DNA of 64,000 bases, taken from JAWPMT01 sp965227935 (lineage in GTDB: Bacteria > Bacteroidota > Bacteroidia > Cytophagales > Cyclobacteriaceae). The DNA is taken from assembly GCA_965227935.1 (NCBI GenBank), contig CBDDGS010000055.1, positions 2,356,001-2,420,000 of the forward strand. Reading direction: 5' to 3'. The notes under the pieces are model-generated. The model was not told where the DNA came from and did no database searches. It was given only the letters and a program-made list of their open reading frames with translations. Positions 39,499 to 47,450 of the stretch are shown here, piece by piece; positions within the stretch are counted from its first letter, which is position 1; each line of letters opens with the position of its first letter. A program made the translations under genes and the position numbers.

Positions 39499-40143
39499 CT
39501 ACTGCCGGGCTGATGGTGTGGGGAAATCCGTGTGGTTCTTGATCCCACGGATCTGCGAAAGATGTCTCTCAGTATGAGCAATGCTGATCAGCATCAATTG
39601 ATGCAAGTCGCGATAGCTGGTCGGCCCTCGACCACTGGTAGTGTAATAGGCCCTCAAGTCCCGGTCTGTGCTGCCCACCAAATCAATCATTGCACGCCGA
39701 GCACGTTGATAGCCAGCCATGGCGTCCTCCTTTGAGCACCACCGGCCAAGTGGCTCGAGATAGGTTGGACTACGCCCTGTATTCTCTTGAGTGACCGTCC
39801 GATAGCTGAGAATGGCTTCATCCGAAGCAAACAGATCGGCAGCAACCGTTGACATCTCCGGCAATGCGAGTAGGACCCGCATTTCACGATAAAAGAGCTC
39901 TTCGTGTACTACCAGATGTTCTGCGACCAGCGAAATGGACCATTTGGATGAGTCCTGCTGCCACTCCCATTGAGCTGGGTCCAGATCCGCCACCTCGTCC
40001 ATGACAGCATCGAAGGAAATTAGCAAGTGATCAAGCAGAAACTGACGATCGGCTTCTGACCAACTAGCGCGTGAATCGGAAATCGATGGAGTTTGACAAG
40101 CAAGAAGGAATGACAATAGCAGAAAGTACACACAGCGAACCAT
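39499..40143 (-). CDS. DinB-like lipoprotein (214 aa)
   Basis: A lipoprotein signal ends LLSFLLAC (Cys16). The mature part is mostly helical with WSISLVAEHLVVHE (His76, His80) and LISIAHTERHLSQI (His190, His194), the spacing seen in DinB/YfiT-type four-helix-bundle metal-binding proteins. Most DinB proteins are cytoplasmic thiol transferases, so a lipid-anchored one is unusual. It is 60 bp upstream of the sulfatase start on the same strand and could be co-transcribed. The biochemical role is unknown. Confidence 0.75.
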   Translation of the reverse strand: MVRCVYFLLLSFLLACQTPSISDSRASWSEADRQFLLDHLLISFDAVMDEVADLDPAQWEWQQDSSKWSISLVAEHLVVHEELFYREMRVLLALPEMSTVAADLFASDEAILSYRTVTQENTGRSPTYLEPLGRWCSKEDAMAGYQRARRAMIDLVGSTDRDLRAYYTTSGRGPTSYRDLHQLMLISIAHTERHLSQIRGIKNHTDFPTPSARQ

Positions 40144-40219
40144 TCACCACTTTTTTAAGGAAAGATAGTGAATGCCCACTGGAGCTGCTAATGAAACAGC
40201 CAAGAGTAACTACGTCGTC

Positions 40220-40567
40220 CTAGTTACTAGGACAGTCGAATCGTTTGGTCAGCCTCGAAATCGCTCGGTACGGCTCCATCAATGCCTGTCGCCTGTGAAT
40301 CCTTGCATTGTACCGGGCCCTCTCATAAGTGTCATGCTGACTCATCTCCCGGATGTACAAAGTGTTCGGATCACTGAGGTGAATGTACACAAGGCTCACA
40401 TGCCAGGCGCCGTTGTCATATTTGATTTGATCGGTGATGGCCGCTTCCTGCAGCCACTTGGGAGCATCGAGGGCCAGGACATCCTTTACTCTGCCGCTGA
40501 TATCTCGTTGGCACGGATGGGTCCAATAGTATAGGAATTGATCGTAGGTAGTTTTTTCAATTTTCAT
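40220..40567 (-). CDS. Small conserved protein, paralogue of 37359-37703 (115 aa)
   Basis: Start MKIEKTTYDQFLYYW (40567), chosen by alignment with the paralogue; the frame continues upstream to 40588. Key shared residues: W-L-x-EA near residue 40, G-x-WH-x-SL in the middle, and MS-x-H-x-TYERAR-x-NA near the C-terminus. There is no signal peptide, no cysteine cluster and no known motif. Two copies 2.5 kb apart bracketing the sulfatase and DinB genes suggest a duplicated family in this genome. Function unknown. Confidence 0.65.
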   Translation of the reverse strand: MKIEKTTYDQFLYYWTHPCQRDISGRVKDVLALDAPKWLQEAAITDQIKYDNGAWHVSLVYIHLSDPNTLYIREMSQHDTYERARYNARIHRRQALMEPYRAISRLTKRFDCPSN

Positions 40568-40832
40568 CAGTCCACGCGGTTTGAGCATCTCGTGGTCAGC
40601 AAGACGCCCGGTTGTTTAGGTTTTACTATCGTTCCAAATATACGCCATTTATATGAATTTGCACAGGCTCAGCTATTCCATCTACCTGAATTGTTGCTTG
40701 TTTTTGTACAATTCTTAGATGAAATTGCATTGAATTACATAATTCCGCCTAACCCTGCGCTCGCCAGTGGCCACTTCGACAGTCTCTCTGCCTATCATGT
40801 ACCATGCAACAAAAAGGGACCTGAGGTCAATG

Positions 40833-43800
40833 CTACCTTAACTCTTCAGGGTTATAGTAGCCTTTTTTGTCCTGGACATCTGCCCGTACCCGGGCCACTT
40901 CTGCAGCGGTCACAGCCTCTGCCTTGTTGCCAAAAGAGTTGCGCACGTAGGTAAGCACCGCGGCCAACTCTTCGTCATCTAGCAGCTTTTCGAAGGCAGT
41001 CATCGGTACCTGGCCTGGATATTCTATTGCCTTCACCGTGATAGGACCTAGCAATCCCTTTAGAGTGAGTTTAATAAGGCGCTCCTTGTTGAGGATCCAC
41101 TCGGATTCCGCCAGTGGTGGGAAGCCTGCCCCAGGCAGACCTTTTCCGTCATACTGGTGGCAAGTGCCACAGTAACCGTCCTGTTCATAGATCCTCTTAC
41201 CCAGATCCCAAACGGCCGCAAGTTCACCAGAAAGTGGATTTTCGCTCGCCTTCTCACCGAGATCCAATTTCTTACCATTCAAATGGGCCTGAGCGGTCAT
41301 GAAGGGCATCGAACTCCATTGGTCTAGGGGTGATTTTGCCGCCACATCGAGAATTTCGAGACCGCTCGCGGGCTCTAACCAAGACGCGGCAACCATAGCT
41401 TCCATTCTGACCCGTCCATGATCATCGGCCGCTGCTGCTGCAAAAAGCTCCTCCGCATTGGGAATCTGATGCTGGCTGTACCTCAGCACACGCACGGCTG
41501 CGGCTCTTGCGCGGTAGTCCTCTGCTGTCATTAGTCGGTCAAACAGTTCCTGATCCACAGCGTTGAGCCCCCAGGTGACCCAGAGCGCCTCTACCAGGTG
41601 GTGCTCATACTCAGTATCATCGGTATCCAACTGGCTTACCCAGGTATTCACAGCTTCCAACACCTCGTCCTTGTCTCTTCCTCGGAGCTCACGGCGAGTG
41701 CGATAGCGCGTACGGTACTCCGGCAACTTCAAGTTGTCAAGCAGCTCAGATATGCTGGCACCAGCCACCTTGGCGGGCTCCACCAACGGACGGGAAGGGT
41801 AGGTGATCCGATAAATACGACCATGCTGATGATCACGTAGAGGATCCCGTGCATTGTGCTGCATGTGGCCAATAAGAATGTTGTGCCAATCGACCAGATA
41901 CAAGGATCCGTCAGGCGCAAACTCCATATCCACCGGGCGGAAATTTCTGTCGTTGGAAGAGATCAGGTCATGACGAAACTTGAGCTTGTACCCACTATCG
42001 TCGTCGGTTACGGCATGTTGGCGTATCCCCAGAAAGCCGATGGCGTTACCAAGTAGGACGTCGCCTTGCACCTCATCAGGGAAGTGTCGACTCGATACAA
42101 ACTCCAACCCGGAAGTGGGTCGAACCAGGTATTCTTCCTCAATAAGATTGGCTGGCCGTGGCGTGGCCACACCATATCTTGGCTTTACGCTTCCGGGTAA
42201 CATCCAGCGCAGCGCCGGCCCTGAGGTATCCAGAAAGAAGTTTTGCCCCCAACGATCGAAAGCGATACCCCATGGATTCGGGATAGGGAGTTGTGCCGTG
42301 CGCTCCAGATGGTGTCGCTGCGGGCTGTATCGGTAAAAACCACCATTGGTCGCCCGCACAGGGCCATAAGCTGTCTCGACATTGGTATGTAGAAACACAC
42401 CTTCCGCCATGTATATGGCACCTGAGGGGTCCGCACTGAAGGCACTGATCCCATGGTGGGTGTCGTGATCGTCAAAGCCGCTAAGAATAACTTCCCGGCG
42501 GTCAGCGCGATCGTCTCCATCTTCATCCACCAGCAGCACCAGGTGCGTGCCTTGTGAGATGTACACGCCCTCGGGTGCAAATTCAAACCCAGTCGTGAGG
42601 TGCAATCCATCTGCGAAGGTGGTTTGCGTGTCAGCTTTGTTGTCACCATCCGTATCCTCGAGGATGATCAACTTGTCGTCAGGCTTTGAATCTCCCGGGC
42701 GATAGTGTGGATAGGAAGGCATCACACCCACCCAAAGTCGGCCCTTGTTGTCAAAAGACAGCTGCACAGGATTGGCCAGGTCGGTAAAATCCTGCTCAGA
42801 GGCGAACATCTGCACTTCATATCCCGGTGGGAGCGTAAGCGAGGAGAGGGCCTCCTCTCCATAAAGGTATCTTTCCTCCCCACGTCCGTTGTCTCCCGGC
42901 ACATAGTTTGTTTCCACTTCGGGCAGAGTCGAAGTTCGGCTGTCAGCAGCGGCGAGGTCCATCTCTTCTCCCTTCAGTGCCATCCAAATGGCCGTATCGC
43001 GGATGGCCGTCATCTCTCTTATCTTCTGCAATTCGTAAGGGTAATTGTCCGGCCCAAACGGATCAAATCTTCTACCAAATACGTGGACTCCATTGGGTAT
43101 TTTGAAGTCATTGTGCCAGAACCAATTCTTCTCGAGGACAGCCTCTTTCACCGTCTCGTAATTGCCTCCTTCCAGGACTTCCTTGTGAAATATCTGGTCT
43201 ATCAGATAATGGCTAAATCGCCTGGAACCAGCATCGGTTAGCTGAAAACCATCTTGTGTCAAAGGTTCACCGCTGGACATCCAATTTCTACTGGGGCTAA
43301 ACACGTCAACAAATGCCACTCCGTTGGCTTGACAGACTTCCTCCATAGCTTCTGCGTACATCCGTAGGTTGACGTTTTCCTGCTGACCATCGGGTAGGTC
43401 GAACCGGTCTGATAGGTCCTCGAAAGCCATCGGCGAAACAATCGTCAGCGACGGTGCCGCTTCACCGTCATATTGCTGTGCCTTTGTGTGCTTGATAAAT
43501 GCTGCAAGCTCTCCCTTGAAATCCTCGAGGCCCTCTTCTCCCTCGAAGGACTCATTGTAGCCGAAAAATGCGATGATCTGATTTATTTTATGCCTTGTGA
43601 GCCACTCATCGGGATACTCCAGGTGGCCTACGCTGCCAGATGGTTCCGCAAGATCAGTTTGAAAGGCCTCCGCCCCCTCGAAAGCCCAGGGTGTTGGTCG
43701 GCCGGAATGCGGCCTAAAACCAGGTGTATTCCCCCCATCACAAAAATTTCGGATGTATAGCTCGTTATCAGGGTAAGCCATGTGCATGCCTGTTTCAAAA

Positions 43801-43952
43801 TGTCCAAATAGCATGACCCGTGCCCCAAGATTGTTTCCAATCAAGGCTATGCGCTGTCCGTCCTTCAGTTCTACCGGTGGAGGACTACATTGCATCAGAG
43901 TGATCGTCAGGCAACAGATAAAAAATGACAGGTAAGAGGTGCGTAATTTCAT
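40833..43952 (-). CDS. Large lipoprotein: SGNH-like, PVC-type heme-binding beta-propeller and cytochrome c (1039 aa)
   Basis: The start at 43952 gives a lipoprotein signal ending LMQC (Cys22). Residues about 30-275 resemble an SGNH hydrolase (RIALIGNNLGAR, FFGYNES, DGFQLTDAGSRR), but the catalytic Ser is Asn in the first block and the block-V His is Gln, so it is probably inactive. Residues about 380-730 form a propeller-like domain of the PVC/PQQ-type dehydrogenase group (LSFDNKGRLWVGVMPSYPHY, LEDTDGDNKADT, NPWGIAFDRWG, VDWHNILIGHM). A HEAT-like helical part follows. Near the C-terminus CGTCH (928-932) is a class I cytochrome c heme site with VPMTAF Met (about 984) as probable axial ligand. 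It is predicted to be a periplasmic redox lipoprotein. It is divergent from the ThuA gene, a common partner of this family. Confidence 0.85.
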   Translation of the reverse strand: MKLRTSYLSFFICCLTITLMQCSPPPVELKDGQRIALIGNNLGARVMLFGHFETGMHMAYPDNELYIRNFCDGGNTPGFRPHSGRPTPWAFEGAEAFQTDLAEPSGSVGHLEYPDEWLTRHKINQIIAFFGYNESFEGEEGLEDFKGELAAFIKHTKAQQYDGEAAPSLTIVSPMAFEDLSDRFDLPDGQQENVNLRMYAEAMEEVCQANGVAFVDVFSPSRNWMSSGEPLTQDGFQLTDAGSRRFSHYLIDQIFHKEVLEGGNYETVKEAVLEKNWFWHNDFKIPNGVHVFGRRFDPFGPDNYPYELQKIREMTAIRDTAIWMALKGEEMDLAAADSRTSTLPEVETNYVPGDNGRGEERYLYGEEALSSLTLPPGYEVQMFASEQDFTDLANPVQLSFDNKGRLWVGVMPSYPHYRPGDSKPDDKLIILEDTDGDNKADTQTTFADGLHLTTGFEFAPEGVYISQGTHLVLLVDEDGDDRADRREVILSGFDDHDTHHGISAFSADPSGAIYMAEGVFLHTNVETAYGPVRATNGGFYRYSPQRHHLERTAQLPIPNPWGIAFDRWGQNFFLDTSGPALRWMLPGSVKPRYGVATPRPANLIEEEYLVRPTSGLEFVSSRHFPDEVQGDVLLGNAIGFLGIRQHAVTDDDSGYKLKFRHDLISSNDRNFRPVDMEFAPDGSLYLVDWHNILIGHMQHNARDPLRDHQHGRIYRITYPSRPLVEPAKVAGASISELLDNLKLPEYRTRYRTRRELRGRDKDEVLEAVNTWVSQLDTDDTEYEHHLVEALWVTWGLNAVDQELFDRLMTAEDYRARAAAVRVLRYSQHQIPNAEELFAAAAADDHGRVRMEAMVAASWLEPASGLEILDVAAKSPLDQWSSMPFMTAQAHLNGKKLDLGEKASENPLSGELAAVWDLGKRIYEQDGYCGTCHQYDGKGLPGAGFPPLAESEWILNKERLIKLTLKGLLGPITVKAIEYPGQVPMTAFEKLLDDEELAAVLTYVRNSFGNKAEAVTAAEVARVRADVQDKKGYYNPEELR

Positions 43953-44134
43953 CGTGTGGCTAAATAAAGTACCGCTTGTAATATATAGCAAAACAGAAAG
44001 ATAAATCGGGAGAACGAGATAGGCCGATTATGATCGCGCTTCGACCACTTTTTGTGGTAAACACTCACCGATATGGATAATTTGCAATAGATTGAAGCAG
44101 ATAGATTGTCCTGTTATTTCCCAAATTCCGCACC

Positions 44135-45253
44135 ATGAGAATACTTTCCATTGCTCTTCTTGCTTCAACCCTTGTCTTTGCCTGCTCTCCACAATCTAGT
44201 AACAATAGTGACGGGGCCGAGACCAACAACCGGCCAGAACAGGTCTTGAAACTGGATGGTGATGCTGCTAAGCCGCTGGTGGTCTTTCTGACCGGCGATG
44301 AGGAGTACCGTTCGGAGGAAGGCATGACACAAATGGCCAAAATCCTGAACCAACATCATGGCATGAATTGTCTTGTGCTGTATGCACAAGACCCTGGCAA
44401 TCCGGGTATTGTCGACGCCAACTACCTTCATAATATTCCGGGTCTCGATGCCCTCGAAGAAGCAGATCTTATGGTCATATTCACCAGGTTTCGTGCGCTT
44501 CCTGATGATCAGATGCAGCTCATCGATGACTACCTTAAAAAAGGGAAACCAGTGCTTGGTTTGCGGACGGCCACACACGCTTTTCGCTTTACAGAAAATG
44601 ATTCTTCCGCTTTCAGACACTATGGCAATTTCTATGACAAGGAGGGGCCCTGGCAGGGAGGTTTCGGCAGACTTGTACTTGGAGAAAAGTGGATCCGCCA
44701 TCATGGGCAACATGGCAACCAGAGCACCAGAGGGATGAGAGCCCCGGAAGCTGCGGAACACCCCATTTGGAAGGGGATCGATGAAGGAAGTATCTGGGGA
44801 CCCACTGATGTCTATGGTGTCCGACTGCCTCTTCCAGGCGATGCGCTTCCTATCGTGTTGGGCCAGACTGTCGACCGCACCGAGCCAAGGGATGACACTG
44901 ACCCGCTACTCGGAATGCGTCCGACTGATGATCAGCTGCCTGACCTGGTGGAAGTGAATGGTGAAATGATCAATCAAAATGATCCGATGATGCCCGTCGC
45001 ATGGACGAAGTCCTACCAGCTCCCTGATGGTGAGCCCGGCAAGTCATTCACATCGACCATTGGTTCTTCGACAGACCTGTTAGCGACCGGTACACGCCGT
45101 CTCCTGGTCAATGCAGCCTTTTGGTTGCTGGAAATGGAAGTGCCGGCGCAGGCCAATGTTGACATAGTAGGTGTCTATCAGCCCACGGCATTTGGCTTCA
45201 AAGATGACGCCTATTGGGACGATCGTAATATCCAGATTGGGGCCCTCAAGTAG
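44135..45253 (+). CDS. ThuA-like lipoprotein (372 aa)
   Basis: A lipoprotein signal ends TLVFAC (Cys17). A ThuA-like domain covers most of the protein: PLVVFLTGDEEYRSEEGM, ADLMVIFTRFRALPDDQM, KGKPVLGLRTATHAF and GFGRLVLGEKWIRHHG, the class I amidotransferase-like fold of trehalose-utilisation ThuA proteins. VAWTKSYQL and RRLLVNAAFWLL near the C-terminus are typical closing segments. ThuA proteins act on oxidised sugars (3-keto-trehalose type) in some bacteria; here the substrate is unknown. It is transcribed divergently from the PVC-type cytochrome lipoprotein, and the two families frequently co-occur. Confidence 0.85.
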   Translation: MRILSIALLASTLVFACSPQSSNNSDGAETNNRPEQVLKLDGDAAKPLVVFLTGDEEYRSEEGMTQMAKILNQHHGMNCLVLYAQDPGNPGIVDANYLHNIPGLDALEEADLMVIFTRFRALPDDQMQLIDDYLKKGKPVLGLRTATHAFRFTENDSSAFRHYGNFYDKEGPWQGGFGRLVLGEKWIRHHGQHGNQSTRGMRAPEAAEHPIWKGIDEGSIWGPTDVYGVRLPLPGDALPIVLGQTVDRTEPRDDTDPLLGMRPTDDQLPDLVEVNGEMINQNDPMMPVAWTKSYQLPDGEPGKSFTSTIGSSTDLLATGTRRLLVNAAFWLLEMEVPAQANVDIVGVYQPTAFGFKDDAYWDDRNIQIGALK

Positions 45254-45418
45254 CGGTAGAAGGCTTGCTCCAAAGCCTGAGGCCCTGTGTACACTGACTT
45301 AAGTGTGCGCCTCGAAAAGCGGTTGTAGGGGAACTTACCTGCCCAATCGGAGGAGTGGCACAAGCGACTTTATTATATTACTCTGAGCTGGCCTTTCTTT
45401 GACTTAACCTGACCTAAG

Positions 45419-46519
45419 ATGAAACAAACGACTGCCGCTCCTAATCGCTACCTATCTGTGGATTTCTTCCGAGGCATAACGATGTTTCTCCTTGTTGGCG
45501 AATTCAGCGGACTCTTTGAGCATCTGGTGGATCCGCCCTTCGAGGGCACCATAGTGGCGTGGGTCGCTCATCAGTTTCATCATCACCCATGGCATGGCTT
45601 ACGATTTTGGGATCTGGTCCAACCATTCTTCATGTTCATCGTCGGTGTATCGCTCGCATTTTCCGTAACCAAACGTCTCGATCGTGGCGATGGCCAAAAG
45701 TCCGTGACGCGCCATGTCGTGCAACGCTCTATCGCCTTGCTCCTCGTGGGCTGGGGGTTGTACTGTATTGATGACGGGGAGATCACGTGGCGCTTCCAAA
45801 ATGTACTCGCCCAAATGTCTGTCACCTATTTGATCGCCTATCTTATTATGAACAGATCTTTTTGGTGGCAGGTGGTGTTTTCTGTCATCCTGCTCGTCGT
45901 AGCGGATGCGATGTACCGCTTGTTCCCTCTCGAGGGCTTCAATCAACCCTTCACGCCCAATCACAACCTCGGTGAGTGGATTGAGCTGCAACTGAACGGC
46001 AAACTACCTGGGGGGCACTGGGTATCCATCAACGCATTGTCAACCACGGCACACACGATATGGGGTGTCCTCGCGGGAAAGCTACTCTTGAGTGAATTGG
46101 ATCAGAAAGCCAAACTAAAACAACTATTGGTCGCAGGTGCCTTGTTGCTCGCAGCAGGCTATGCTTTTGACCTATTGACGCCTATCATAAAACGCATAGC
46201 TACGAGCACCTTCGTCCTCGCAAGTGGCGGCTGGACCTTGGTGGCCCTGGCCTTCTCCTACTGGCTGATCGATATCAAAAAGAAAGACCGGGTGGTGCTG
46301 TTCTTTGCTATTGTAGGGATGAATCCTCTTTTCATCTACTTGTTTGCTCACGTGGGAGGTGCTCGGATGATCGAAAGGATCCTGCATCCCTTCACCCACG
46401 CCCTATTTGGCTGGTCCGGCGAGGCGTCAGCCGCAGTCCTTACGAGTCTTGCCGTATGGGCGAGCCTGTGGTACATGTGTTTTTGGTTGTATCGAAAAAG
46501 GATATTCCTTCGAATCTGA
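45419..46519 (+). CDS. HGSNAT/DUF5009-family membrane acyltransferase homologue (366 aa)
   Basis: A polytopic membrane protein with about nine to ten hydrophobic segments. The N-terminal block YLSVDFFRGITMFLLVG followed by HHHPWHGLRFWDLVQPFFMFIVGVSLAFS is the signature of the heparan-alpha-glucosaminide N-acetyltransferase family (COG4299, NagX/DUF5009). The conserved HHPWHG His is the presumed acetyl acceptor in that family. LSTTAHTIWGVLAGKLL and VVGMNPLFIYLFAH-like segments occur later. It would move acetyl groups across the inner membrane onto an amino sugar, though most bacterial members are uncharacterised. It ends 10 bp before the convergent FMN-bind-like gene. Confidence 0.85.
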   Translation: MKQTTAAPNRYLSVDFFRGITMFLLVGEFSGLFEHLVDPPFEGTIVAWVAHQFHHHPWHGLRFWDLVQPFFMFIVGVSLAFSVTKRLDRGDGQKSVTRHVVQRSIALLLVGWGLYCIDDGEITWRFQNVLAQMSVTYLIAYLIMNRSFWWQVVFSVILLVVADAMYRLFPLEGFNQPFTPNHNLGEWIELQLNGKLPGGHWVSINALSTTAHTIWGVLAGKLLLSELDQKAKLKQLLVAGALLLAAGYAFDLLTPIIKRIATSTFVLASGGWTLVALAFSYWLIDIKKKDRVVLFFAIVGMNPLFIYLFAHVGGARMIERILHPFTHALFGWSGEASAAVLTSLAVWASLWYMCFWLYRKRIFLRI

Positions 46520-46529
46520 TACCACCGAT

Positions 46530-47450
46530 TCAATCCGGTTCTGTGGAAATCAATTGCTGAATCAGCTCATTTCGATAGGAACCCCTGTCTGTGAGGGACC
46601 GTGACAATGCACTGTCGAGGTAGACGCTCCTCAAAGGGGCATCTAGTTTCTTTAGAAGCGCGACCTGCGCGTAGTAATTCAATTCGCCAAAGTACCTTCC
46701 GAAAAAGTCCTGTACGGTGGTATCAGCAAACAGGAATCGGGGCATTTTGTCCAGGGCATTCTTGGCGTAATACCCACGGCTGTCGGGTATCGTCTCCAAC
46801 ATCACGTGTAGGGACGATTTCCACTGATCCTCTGTCAGGCTAGCGATGAGAAAATAGTTGATCGCTTGATCATTAGTACCAGCCAGTTTTTTAACAAGTT
46901 CTGGGTTCAAGGCCCTACTTGTTGCGAGATTGAGGCTGTCTTGCACGGATCCATGGGCGATGTGCCATAGCGTGTGACAGGAGTAGACCGCCCCCTCAAT
47001 CACACTTTGCTTGATCTCACGGATCGTGGCCCCAGTGACACCATCTATTTCAGAAAGGCGTGTGTCTCGCACAAGCTCATCCTTTTCGTAGCGCGCCAGG
47101 GGAGAGTTAGAGTCTTCCAGGATCTCAGCTAGCTTGGCATAATCCATTGTCTCGAAAGGGATATGATCGAGTTTGGTGAGAGGCGAACCCGTTAAGGTAT
47201 CGAATCGTTGGAAGCGGCCAATAACGTCCCAATAGAATTCGATAGTGACCTCGTAGCACTTGTCGATCTCACATATAGGGGTGAATATCCTGGCCTTGTA
47301 TCCATCAAGGACCCCAGCCGCATCGTACAGCCCGTCGACAGACGTGCTGATGGAATCTGCGGTCAGGAAAGAGGTAATACCGTTTTGGTCCCTTGACTGA
47401 TCCCGAATCAATAAAGCCAAGACCACAAGGCCAGATAAGATGAACTTCAT
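46530..47450 (-). CDS. Exported protein with FMN-bind-like motif (306 aa)
   Basis: The start at the ATG at 47450 (MKFILSGLVVLALLIRDQ) overlaps the TGA of the upstream FAD oxidoreductase by one base (TGATG), so the two are translationally coupled. SEIDGVTGATIREI (residues 133-146) matches the D-x-x-TGAT motif of FMN_bind domains (NqrC/RnfG type), in which the Thr can carry covalent FMN. The preceding CEIDKCYEVTIEFYWDVIGRF fits the beta-sheet of that fold. The second half is helical with ATSRALNPELVKKLAG and repeats of short helices. There is no CxxC or heme motif. It is probably a periplasmic electron carrier or accessory of the oxidoreductase; no close family was recognised. Confidence 0.65.
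   Translation of the reverse strand: MKFILSGLVVLALLIRDQSRDQNGITSFLTADSISTSVDGLYDAAGVLDGYKARIFTPICEIDKCYEVTIEFYWDVIGRFQRFDTLTGSPLTKLDHIPFETMDYAKLAEILEDSNSPLARYEKDELVRDTRLSEIDGVTGATIREIKQSVIEGAVYSCHTLWHIAHGSVQDSLNLATSRALNPELVKKLAGTNDQAINYFLIASLTEDQWKSSLHVMLETIPDSRGYYAKNALDKMPRFLFADTTVQDFFGRYFGELNYYAQVALLKKLDAPLRSVYLDSALSRSLTDRGSYRNELIQQLISTEPD

Noticed and set aside
34250..46519. Canonical polysaccharide utilisation locus
   Set aside because: No SusC/SusD pair, hybrid two-component system or ECF sigma gene is present in the window.
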